NCBI GenBank assembly: GCA_964343805.1
Contig: CAYFLR010000018.1
Coordinates: 24,327 to 88,326, forward strand
Direction: 5' to 3'
Length of the DNA stretch: 64,000 nt
Source: CAYFLR01 sp964343805
GTDB lineage: Bacteria; Bdellovibrionota_B; Oligoflexia; CAYFLR01
In this document: positions 44,130-52,995 of the stretch, in pieces
How the letters are laid out: each line of letters opens with the position of its first letter
Position numbering within the stretch: position 1 is the first letter of the stretch
The notes under the pieces: model-generated
Seen by the model: the letters and a program-made list of their open reading frames with translations, nothing else
What the model was told of the DNA's origin: nothing
The model's database searches: none
Translations under genes and position numbers: made by a program

Positions 44130-45233
44130 ATGACTAAAAAAACACAAATATTAGGTTTAGTTGCCATCTCTTTTTTATTGATTACACTCTCTTACCAAAA
44201 CTGTGGACCTGAAAGAGGGCAAATTCTTTCATTGTCTAAAAGAAATGCTCAAAGTCATGGAGCGAGTCTATTAAACGATAAGGAAAAAGAAGCACTCTAC
44301 CAGCAGTTAAATTCTATTAAGCCTGCCAGTTTAAAGCCGGCAGAAGATAAGATCTCTCAGCTCACATATGAAGATTTTATGCATGAAATGTCGGGGAACA
44401 AGAGGTTTTTCTTTAAGAGTAAAAAGAGCAAAGGTGAAGAGGATTCTTACTTTGAGTCTTGTTTTGAAGAAAAAGTAAAGAATTTGACATTACAGCCTGA
44501 TCCTCATTCGAAAAATACCTTTTATATTGTTTTTGATGTGGATATTACCAACTGTGATAAAAAGGGGGAATTTGGTGGTAAGTTGATTTCAGCTAGAAGT
44601 CAGGGTTTATTCTTGGTGAAGGCTGTTGATAGCCAAGGGAAGCCCATCGATTTTACCGGCGTAAAAGTAAGTACACCGGGAGAAGACTTTTTTAAAGATC
44701 CAAAAGGTTCCTATGAGCTAAATTATAAAATCGTATCCAAGATGGACATGGTTATGTCATTTACTACCGAAAACCAGGGTAAACCAACTACAACAGCAAA
44801 AACAAGTGCGGTCATATATAAGGGAGCCCCAGATGGAGGTATACTGACAGTGAAGAGCCATCAAGGTGAGAAAAAATACAGTAGTTTTGTAGATATTCAT
44901 TCACAAAATATCAAGACGGATGCCGAGCAAAATAAAGAGGTTAACTATTTCTTTAAGATTCATGGAATTGACCTCATCGGAAAAGATTCCAACCTCTACT
45001 ATTCCAGTGGAAAGTTTGATTTACACTATAATAATTGGACGGGGAATTTAACCTATCAAGGTGGAGAGAATCCTCCTTTGATGGATTTCACAGATGGTAA
45101 CATCGACATTAAGGGTCGCCCTTGGGCTTATTCTCCATTTGAGAGTGATAAAGGTGCCAACTTAGTGCGAGAGCAGAACCCAGCCTCAATTGTTTCCTCT
45201 AAATTGATGAGGAAGTTTTCATATTGGAAGTAA
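44130..45233 (+). CDS. YQNCG-type lipoprotein
   Basis: 367 residues. The signal peptide LGLVAISFLLITLSYQNCG ends in a YQNC motif that replaces a standard lipobox and is shared with the next lipoprotein at 45564. The mature protein starts with a charged helical segment (LLNDKEKEALYQQLNSIKPA). Beta-rich stretches follow (TFYIVFDVDITNCDKKGEFGGKL, LNYKIVSKMDMVMSFTTENQGKPT) and a Trp-containing end. Cysteines at SCFEEK and TNCDKK may pair. Function unknown. A ribosome site (AAGGAGG) lies just ahead of the ATG. Confidence 0.65.
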   Translation: MTKKTQILGLVAISFLLITLSYQNCGPERGQILSLSKRNAQSHGASLLNDKEKEALYQQLNSIKPASLKPAEDKISQLTYEDFMHEMSGNKRFFFKSKKSKGEEDSYFESCFEEKVKNLTLQPDPHSKNTFYIVFDVDITNCDKKGEFGGKLISARSQGLFLVKAVDSQGKPIDFTGVKVSTPGEDFFKDPKGSYELNYKIVSKMDMVMSFTTENQGKPTTTAKTSAVIYKGAPDGGILTVKSHQGEKKYSSFVDIHSQNIKTDAEQNKEVNYFFKIHGIDLIGKDSNLYYSSGKFDLHYNNWTGNLTYQGGENPPLMDFTDGNIDIKGRPWAYSPFESDKGANLVREQNPASIVSSKLMRKFSYWK

Positions 45234-45248
45234 CTTTTAAATTATTTT

Positions 45249-45357
45249 AGTCCCGATTCTCCTTCGGATAATCTATCTACCGCACAATCGGGACTGTTTT
45301 ACTCGAATTTAGTCCCGATTCTCCTTCGGATAATCTATCTACCGCACAATCGGGACT
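45249..45357. repeat. Two-copy hairpin repeat, 62-bp spacing
   Basis: Two identical 47-bp elements at 45249-45295 and 45311-45357. Each is bounded by a perfect 10-bp inverted repeat AGTCCCGATT/AATCGGGACT around a 27-nt loop containing TCCTTCGGA. Their spacing is 62 bp, the same period as the unrelated arrays at 527 and 29657. They lie just after the YQNCG lipoprotein gene and could act as its terminator (first copy followed by GTTTTAC). Confidence 0.85.
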
Positions 45358-45563
45358 AAACGTTTAGAGTAGGGCGACCCGCGCAGGGCGGAGCAAACTA
45401 TTCTTTATAATTACAAAAAAGGTTCACTGGGTAGTGGGAATAATGACTTGTCTAATAGCTTGAAACTATTCATAAAAAAGATGTTTCTAAGGGCTTCAAA
45501 AGTTTATGTCGATAAGAAAACATATGTAAATTTGAAGGGGAAGTTTTATCTAGGGGTTGACTC
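45358..45563. other. Intergenic stretch between two lipoprotein genes
   Basis: Together with the repeat this makes 330 bp without a gene. After the hairpin repeats comes a short GC-rich block (GGGCGACCCGCGCAGGGCGG, 45372-45391) unlike the AT-rich surroundings, then AT-rich sequence probably holding the promoter of the large lipoprotein. No ORF or RNA gene is recognised. Confidence 0.5.
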
Positions 45564-48500
45564 ATGGTTAAGAAAACCTTGTTTTTAAGTGGTGTTTTTT
45601 CCTTTTTGGTTTTAATCAGTCTCGGTTATCAGAATTGCGGAGACGATCGAGCTATAACGAGATCCTACCAGGTGGCTCCCGAAGAAGAGGTGGAAAATAC
45701 TGTACCGGAGTTGAAAGATAGAATCTTACTTACCTTTTTAAGACAAAAGGGAACCGCCGCTCCTAAAGCCAATCGTGGTTATAACCTAGTGAGTGGGATG
45801 ATGGAAGATGTTGAGCCTAAAGATGCTCCTCCAGCCACTTTAGAGACCTATCAAGCGGCTCAGGAAGCTCAGCAAACGATTGAAGAAGAAGGCTGTGCAT
45901 CACTCGTTGCCGGTGGTGGTGTTTGTAGAGCGACTCCTGTGACATCCAGCTATCAGCAGCAGGTGATTCAGCGACTTGCTTCCAACCCTAACCAATCAAA
46001 CTTTGAAGATGCCCATAATTTGAAAGTGGCCTTAGAAAGATCCGGTCAGAGCACTGCTCAGGTAGATAAAGCTTTCACTCAAGCCAAAGATGGTGTGGTT
46101 AAAACTCTGGAAGAAGGAGGAGTTTTTGAAAAGTTGAGGGCAGTTACTGCCAATACCAATCTCTCCACTGGCGATGTGATCGTAAATGGCGCACTCGGTG
46201 GAAAAGGTGACACTGTGACCATTGAAGGTAAAGTGGCTATTCCAGCTTCCATGACCTCCGGCCTGGGTGAGGGTGTGGCTCCTCAAGGTGGACAGGTTGA
46301 ATTTAGAGCTGATGGAGATATGTACAATAGTGGAAATTTAAGCAAAGAAAGATTGGGGGGCGGAGCAAGATTTAAAATGTCTGGTTATCTCCCACAAGAT
46401 GCGAATGATTTATCCAACCCCTGTACTGATGTCTCAGTCTCTTTTGATGATACAGATGCCAGAAAAGCCAGTTTTAATGATGCGGCCGAACCAGGTGCGG
46501 GAACTTCTATGAAGGGAGACGGGATCGCTTTCCAGGTTTCTGTGAATGAATTTAATAAGGAAGAGCAAGAGGTATTTAACCAATACACTGATGAAGTTGA
46601 GAAATTAAAGAACTCCAGAGAGTCATTGCAGGAGATTCAACAAAGCGACAGTGGATGTGATGTCATTACATGTGATCACTTAGAAAAAACAATTTCTAAT
46701 CAAGAGACTCGCCTACGGGAAACCCAAATGGCTGCTGAAAGAGCAATCGGAACTCGTATCCCAGATGCGGGNNNNNNNNNNTGAAGTGACTCCTTTATCT
46801 CAGCATACTAATAAGCTACCAAAGGGGCTGAGAGAACAGTTCCCAGAACATCCAGTGACTCGCTACAATGGTGAAATTCAAATTAAGAACATTCAAGCAG
46901 CACCGGGGGTAGATGGAAAAGCTACTTTTCAAGGGGACGCTTATGGCGCTAAAGCTCAGTTTAGTGGAACCACAAGTGCCGGTGATGTCAAAGGAAACGC
47001 CTCCACTGATTTTAATAAAACTAGGGTGAATGCCCAAGTTCAAGGTGATGATTTGAGTGGTCGGGTCAATGGAACAATCAATCATCGCAATGGAACGATG
47101 ATTTATACTGCTAACGGGAACGCTCAAGGCTTTGATGTATCCTCTAGAGGAAGTGGTAATATCGACCGTCAAACAGCCAAAGGAACCGTAGATTTTGCTA
47201 ATAGAGATTCCGGTATACAGGGGGCAGGAAGATATACGGTGGATGGTAAGTCAGGTAACGCCACATATAATGTGGATGCCAGCGGACAAGGGGCTCAATT
47301 TAGCACTCAAGGTCAAGCCAATATTCAAGATAAAACCGCATCAGGAACTTTTAATGCCTCTCATGGCGATAGTGGCGCCTCGGGACGAGGGCAATATACG
47401 GTAGATGGTGAAACAGGTAAGGCCACCTACTCAGCTACAGGTGGAGCCAATGGGGTCACGGGTAGTATTCGGGGCGAAGGTGATATTAACGATCAAACCA
47501 CGCAAGGTTCTTTTAATGCCCAGCATGGTGAAAGTGGAACCACTCTTCAAGGTACCTACCAAGCTGATGGACAAGATAAATCTGGAATGTACTCTGTTAA
47601 AGGTCAGAGCCAAGGAGCCACCTTCAGGGCTGATGGAACTGTGGATGGAGAAGGTTTAAGTACCAAGGGGACCCTCAGTGCAGAACATGCTGCTTCAGGA
47701 ATGAAGGGAAGTGGTAATTACGAAGTGGATGGCAACAAAATGAAAGGTTACTACACCGTTGATGCTCAAGGAAATGGAATCTTTGTTTCAACTTCAGGAA
47801 CTGCTGATCTGGAAAATCAATCAGTGTCAGGAAGGTTTACAGGAAGACATGATGAATCAGGTGCTACAGGAGGAGGTACTTATAACTACGATACGGGAAG
47901 TGGAGTTGCTAGATATGACGTATCTGGTGGAGCTGCTGGAGCCAAAGGTTCCACCCAAGGAACCTATGATACCAATACTCAAAGAGCATCTGGAACTTTT
48001 GAAGGCTCTCATGAAGAAAGTGGAGCTTCGGGAAGTGGATCTTATACCTATGATCAAGCCAGTAATACCGCTACATACAAAGGAGAGGGTGAAGTAAGCG
48101 GGGTAAATATCACTGCCGATGGAGAGGCCGACTTAAACACTGGTCGAACTTCTGGAGAAGCCAATGCTCAATCTGAAGAGTATGGAGTGAATGTCGATGC
48201 AAAATACAATGTAGATACCGCCTCTCAGCGAGGGGATGTGTCCATAAATGGAGAAGCTTCTGGTTTTAATATTGAAGGACAAGGTCAAATCGATATGGCT
48301 GCAAAGTCTTCTGCTGGGACCATATCAGCAACGTCACAAGATGGTCAAATTGGTGCCAGTGGTAACTACCAGGCTGAACTTGCCAATCAAACCGCTGGAA
48401 TGGTGGGGCAGATGCATGTGGGACCCATGAAGATTAGCGATGCCTTTGTAGGAACCGATTTATCGACGGGTAATAAAGTCGTAGTGGGAACTTTTGAAGT

Positions 48501-49953
48501 GGGCGGAGCAAATTTTGATGGAGCCGCCGTAATGTCTGAAAATGAGGATGGAACCATTACCACCACTGCAACCATTAACGATCTTCCTGAAGGGTTAACC
48601 CAGTCTCGGCAGGAGCTACTTAACAACTATCTAGCTGATCCTACCAGTGTGACCTCACAAGTAAGACAAGATATCCAGATCACCACTGATAGTTTGGAGG
48701 ATTTGGGCAGTGATGAGAATATTAAAGATATAGGTATTCAGGTGGCCAAACATGATCAAGGGGTAGCCTGGGATTATGCCACCAGCGCTGCTGGGGATTA
48801 TATAGGTGAAAAATATGATGCAGCCGCAGAAGGGGTCGCCTCAGCGGGGCGTTATGTAGCTGACGGAGCTGTAGCCGCTGGCCAAGCAGTATCTCAGAAA
48901 TGGGACGAAGTGAGTGATAAGACAGCCCAAGCTTGGGACAGTGGTAAGCAGCAAGCTGCCACTGCTTGGAATGAAAAAGTTGTGGCTCCTATGACAGCCC
49001 AGCTTAGCCAAGCACAGAACAGCATTAACTCATACTTGGGGTCAGCTAAAGATAAGTTTAATTCCTTGACGGGAGGAATTTTTGAAAGTGAAGATCCGGT
49101 GGCACAGGTTGCGGAAGCTGAAGAAGTGGCACGCGGAATTAAACAAGCCGAGCATGCTCAAAAACAAGTAGGACAAATTGGATATGCTCTCCAGCATAGA
49201 ACCGATCAAAATGAAGTGGCTCTGTTAGAACAAGCCCCTTCTGGTCCTGCTCCTTTACCAAATCCAAGTCCTCGAAGAGTATCTGCGCCGGTGCCAACTC
49301 CGAGTCCAAAACGAGTTGCAACAGCTGTTCCCACTCCAAGTCCTCGGAGGGTTCCAGCGCCTGTTCCTACGCCATCACCAAAGCGTATTAACTTGGTGGC
49401 AGCGCAACCAGCGGAACCAGCTCCCATGAGTGACTTCGATACCTGCTTTAGGTCAGAAGCATTTTTCTTAGCTAGTAATGTGATTATGTATCTCAATAAT
49501 GGTGTGGATCAATGTGGAGATATTGTGGTGGTGATGGCGCAAGAGACACGAACCGGCAAGAAGGTGAACGTTTCTGCTTCTTTTAGAAAACTGGGAGAAT
49601 TTAGTCAGAAGAATGGAGCTCACTGGATCATCCGTAAAATAGACTGGGTGCAAAAGGGAATGGTGAGAGCCAAAGTGAAGGCATTAGCTGAGCATGATAT
49701 CTATGAGGACAGTAAGGATACAATGGATCTTTTGGTGGCAGCGATTAATGCGGTCAAAGTATATAGCCTTCCTTACTCTAGATTTGTGGCCACCGAGCAG
49801 TGTCGTCTTTATAAACAGGCGGGCCGATCAGATGCCGCTGAAATATGTAAGCATGCCGAAGTGCTCGTGTCTTGGGAAAAGGTTCAATCCTCTGCCTACA
49901 TTGACTATCTGATGAATGTGGATATCAATTTAGATTTCCTTAAAAAACAGTAA
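45564..49953 (+). CDS. Giant YQNCG lipoprotein with ~54-residue tandem repeats (gap inside)
   Basis: About 1460 residues interrupted by a 10-N gap at 46772-46781; the frame changes there, but composition and orientation indicate one gene. The signal peptide ends LGYQNCG. A helical/linker region is followed by roughly eight tandem repeats of ~54 residues (about 47.0-48.4 kb), consensus ASGTF-A-H-ESGASG-G-YTVDG--G-ATY-V. Next come an Ala-rich amphipathic helix region (AAAEGVASAGRYVADGAVAA, 48.75-49.05 kb), four PTPSPKR-type proline repeats (49.24-49.39 kb) and a C-terminal domain with cysteines. Likely a long cell-surface or envelope fibre-like protein. A frameshift instead of a gap artefact cannot be excluded. 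Confidence 0.75.
46772..46781. other. Assembly gap (10 N) inside giant lipoprotein gene
   Basis: Ten Ns; flanking frames differ by one, so true length is not 10. Confidence 0.99.
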
Positions 49954-50020
49954 TAAAAACTCATTAAAATATGTCCTCCTCCGATAAGAAGAAAAAGAAT
50001 CGATCGGATGGAGGATATTA

Positions 50021-50893
50021 ATGAAAAAATTTACCGCTCTTTTTATCTTTACCCTTTTAATAAGTACTCTTTTATTTAGTTGCTCCAAAGAGGATGACAG
50101 TGATGCCAAGTCGGTGGGAGCGGCCAGTCGAGCGGCTACCATGACCGGTGATTATCCTATTTTCAAAGCTTTTGGTAAATGGTATACCACTCCTCCGGAT
50201 GACACTACCGCTACCGAAGGGGCAGCTGCTGCCGATGCGGAAAAAGAAGAAGAACAAGCGGTGAGATCTACTTTTCTGATCAACTTCTTTAATGAGCAAA
50301 TCACCTTACTGGAAAAACAAAACAATGCCGTGAAAGCAATGGATGATGATGAACTAAAAAGACTTTTGACGGTGGATGCCGATCAATATTTTGATTTAGT
50401 AGCTACTGTGTTGAACCCTGAAGTGGATCGATCTTCGCACCCAGAAAAGGATCTTTGGGCTTCTGCGATAGTTGAATTTTATAAGGGGGGAGCGGAGAAT
50501 CAAGCCCAACACAAACTTGACTTTAAGGGATTTTTTGATGATGTGAGTTCTTTAGATACTGACTATGCCAAACTACAGAAAGAGTTTGAATTATTTAAAC
50601 CCGAAATGATTAAGGCAGCCATGGCAGATAAAGATACCTTAGTAGAGAATAATGAAGTTTTGATGAATAAACTCACTGAGATGGTCGCTACCTTGGAGCA
50701 AGGCGGAGTCGCCGCCAGTCTTTTAAGCGCAGATTGCGGAGTATTTTGTAGTATTTGGAACGGGGTCGGGAGTTTGATTGGTGGAGTTTTTCACGTGGGT
50801 TTTGCTGTTCTCAAAGGCACTTTTTGGGTGGTAACTAAAGTGGTACAAGGTGGGGTTTGGGTGGTGAAAAAAGCGGTAGGGGCCGACGATTAA
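50021..50893 (+). CDS. Lipoprotein with C-terminal Gly/Val hydrophobic region
   Basis: 290 residues. Signal peptide with lipobox LLFSC. Acidic Ala-rich linker (TATEGAAAADAEKEEEQA), a helical middle, and a C-terminal stretch CGVFCSIWNGVGSLIGGVFHVGFAVLKGTFWVVTKVVQGGVWVV (about residues 240-285) of hydrophobic Gly/Val-rich character that could insert into or lie on a membrane. A GATGGAGGATATTA ribosome site precedes the ATG. It follows the giant lipoprotein in the same direction (70 bp), so they may be co-expressed. No family recognised. Confidence 0.65.
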   Translation: MKKFTALFIFTLLISTLLFSCSKEDDSDAKSVGAASRAATMTGDYPIFKAFGKWYTTPPDDTTATEGAAAADAEKEEEQAVRSTFLINFFNEQITLLEKQNNAVKAMDDDELKRLLTVDADQYFDLVATVLNPEVDRSSHPEKDLWASAIVEFYKGGAENQAQHKLDFKGFFDDVSSLDTDYAKLQKEFELFKPEMIKAAMADKDTLVENNEVLMNKLTEMVATLEQGGVAASLLSADCGVFCSIWNGVGSLIGGVFHVGFAVLKGTFWVVTKVVQGGVWVVKKAVGADD

Positions 50894-50904
50894 CCCCTCA
50901 GGTT

Positions 50905-51441
50905 TTATTTCATATCTTCTAAAGTTCCTGCAGAGATAATCACATGCGCTCTTTGTTTCTCTCCTTGGTGAACCGAGACTTTTTGCACGGCGCGATTATC
51001 CTCATCCAAAGTGAGCAAGATCTTTTGACCCATGATCTTATCTTCTCCTCTTTCGAGGGTGGCGGGTTGGTTTTCGCTGAGAATGGTGACTAAATGTTTT
51101 GTGAGTTCTAAGTCGATAATCTCTCCTCGGCCTTTATTGCCTTCCACTTTGAAATAAGCATGGCCATCAGCCAGGATTCGCTCCATTTCACTCAGGTTTT
51201 CATTGTAATAGACCGTGACTTGGTCGGCTCGGAGATCAATTCTATTATTTTTAACTACCACTCGGCCTTTGAATACGGCGGTGCCGAGCTCATTGTTAAC
51301 CATTAAACTATCTGCTTCAATCAGAAAGGGGCTGGAACTGTTGCTGCTTTCTTGCTGCTCTAAAACTCGGCTCTTTTGCTGATTTTCTCCACAAGCGGTG
51401 AGAGTGATGAGAGTAAAAAGTATTATTGCAAATGTTTTCAT
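50905..51441 (-). CDS. LptA/OstA-like lipoprotein
   Basis: About 178 residues. The start is placed at 51441, with GGAGGAACC upstream, giving signal MKTFAIILFTLITLTAC and a lipobox. The mature part has the OstA/LptA beta pattern: FLIEADSLMVNNELGTAVFKGRVVVKNNRIDLRADQVTVYYN, DGHAYFKVEGNKGRGEIIDLEL, and GQKILLTLDEDNRAV. LptA bridges inner and outer membranes in LPS export, but true LptA is periplasmic and not a lipoprotein; a related LptC/LptA-fold role is likely. The preceding in-frame start at 51498 lacks a signal. Confidence 0.7.
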   Translation of the reverse strand: MKTFAIILFTLITLTACGENQQKSRVLEQQESSNSSSPFLIEADSLMVNNELGTAVFKGRVVVKNNRIDLRADQVTVYYNENLSEMERILADGHAYFKVEGNKGRGEIIDLELTKHLVTILSENQPATLERGEDKIMGQKILLTLDEDNRAVQKVSVHQGEKQRAHVIISAGTLEDMK

Positions 51442-51591
51442 GGTTCCTCCGGTTATTAGGGTGAGATCGCTCACAGCAATACCAAAAATGCAAAGCATGT
51501 GCCATTTCCTAAAATAGAGATAACTATCTTAAATTATTTGTGTAAATTTCGGGTGAGAAAGGGTGACCCTAGGAGGTAAATTGACTAAATT

Positions 51592-52995
51592 TTAATCAAC
51601 TGTTGTTTGACTGTACTGCACTGCCCTCGCTTTTTGAATGAGCCAATGAGCCCATTTAGGTGCTCCGGCTGCATGGAAATGAGTGTAGCTGACTAATACG
51701 TTGTTTTTATAGAGCCCTTCTGTTTCTCCATCAAAACCATATCCTTTGTTCATTTTGAAAGCGGTGGAGGTTCCTAGACTCTCCCAATTGTCTATCAAAG
51801 AGTAGTGAAACTCATGGCCTTTGAGCGATTCACCCACTGGAAAAAAGGGGTTCTCATGCTGGACTTCGATATCGGCATAGCCATGACCCACCGGTTTTTT
51901 GCGTAAAGAAAAATGAGTTTCGAAGACTCCACACATAGAAAACTCTTTCCCTTGATAAGTGAGCTTTTCTCCCAAATAAATAACTGCTCCACACTCACCG
52001 TAGATGGGAAGACCCTGATTGGCATGATATTTGATAGATTCACGAAAGCTCTTATTTTGAGATAGACCTTCTGCTTGGACTTCAGGAAAGCCTCCCCCGA
52101 TATAGAGCAGATCAATCTCCGGAGGAAGAGCGGGGTCCTTTAGGGAGTTTATCTGAATTAACTCGGCTCCCGCCTTTTCCAAAGCTTCCAAATTCTCTGG
52201 ATAATAGAACTGAAAAGCGGAATCTTTAATAACTCCCACTTTGACTTTTCTTTGATGCGGTCCTTTGAAGGGGCTTTTTACAGGAGAGATCGTCAGAGGG
52301 GTAGCGGATTGGGCTAGGTTTATAATACGGTCTAAATCCAAATGCTTTTCTCCCAATTCCCTCAACGTTTGAAAGAGCTGATCTCTTTCATTGAATTCAT
52401 GGGCGGTGATAAGACCTAGATGTCGTTCTGGGAGATCAAATTTTAGTTTGGGAAAAGCACCCAGTACCGGGAGTCCCGTATGATGCTCGATGCTCTCCGT
52501 CAATATATTTTTATGCCTTTCCCCGGCCACTCGATTTAAAATCACTCCCATTAAGGGAACAGTTGAATCAAATTCCATACATCCTTTAATCATGGCGGCC
52601 ATGGTATTGGTACATTTGGTACAGTCCACCACCAAAATGGTTGGAGTTTGAAGTAGGGAGGCAATCTTGGCCGTGCTGTAGGAACCATGTATATCCACCC
52701 CATCAAATAGCCCTCGGTTCCCTTCTATGAGGGCAATGGAATCCGCTCTGAGATTGCGAACAAAAGCCTCTTTGATTTGCTCTTTACTCATAAAATAGAG
52801 ATCGAGATGATAGCAGGCACTTTTTGCCGCTTCACTCATCCAGGCGGCATCAATATAGTCAGGTCCTTTTTTAAAAGGCCGAATGGTTTGTCCTCTTCCT
52901 GTTAATGCAGCGATAGTAGCCAAAGTGGTGAGGGTTTTTCCTCCACTTCCTCGGAGTGCTGTAATGCAAAGGCGGGGCTGGACGATAGTGGTCAT
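51592..52995 (-). CDS. dsrN: CobB/CbiA-type amidase, probable DsrN (siroheme amidation)
   Basis: A 467-residue glutamine-dependent a,c-diamide synthase homologue. The N-terminal P-loop-like region is ALRGSGGKTLTTLATIAAL with RPFKKGPDYIDAAWMSEAAK. The C-terminal class-I glutamine amidotransferase has LYIGGGFPEVQAEGLSQN, nucleophile Cys in YGECGAVIYL and catalytic His in GHEFHYS. In cobalamin producers this is CobB. No other corrin gene is in the window, while dsr genes are, so DsrN (siroheme to siroheme amide for DsrAB) is the better reading. The ATG overlaps the stop of the SulP gene (4 bp), indicating coupling. Confidence 0.8.
   Translation of the reverse strand: MTTIVQPRLCITALRGSGGKTLTTLATIAALTGRGQTIRPFKKGPDYIDAAWMSEAAKSACYHLDLYFMSKEQIKEAFVRNLRADSIALIEGNRGLFDGVDIHGSYSTAKIASLLQTPTILVVDCTKCTNTMAAMIKGCMEFDSTVPLMGVILNRVAGERHKNILTESIEHHTGLPVLGAFPKLKFDLPERHLGLITAHEFNERDQLFQTLRELGEKHLDLDRIINLAQSATPLTISPVKSPFKGPHQRKVKVGVIKDSAFQFYYPENLEALEKAGAELIQINSLKDPALPPEIDLLYIGGGFPEVQAEGLSQNKSFRESIKYHANQGLPIYGECGAVIYLGEKLTYQGKEFSMCGVFETHFSLRKKPVGHGYADIEVQHENPFFPVGESLKGHEFHYSLIDNWESLGTSTAFKMNKGYGFDGETEGLYKNNVLVSYTHFHAAGAPKWAHWLIQKARAVQYSQTTVD

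Noticed and set aside
51592..52995. Cobalamin pathway gene cobB as evidence of B12 synthesis
   Set aside because: No other corrin gene is nearby, and cobA here belongs to the siroheme cluster; DsrN fits the context better.
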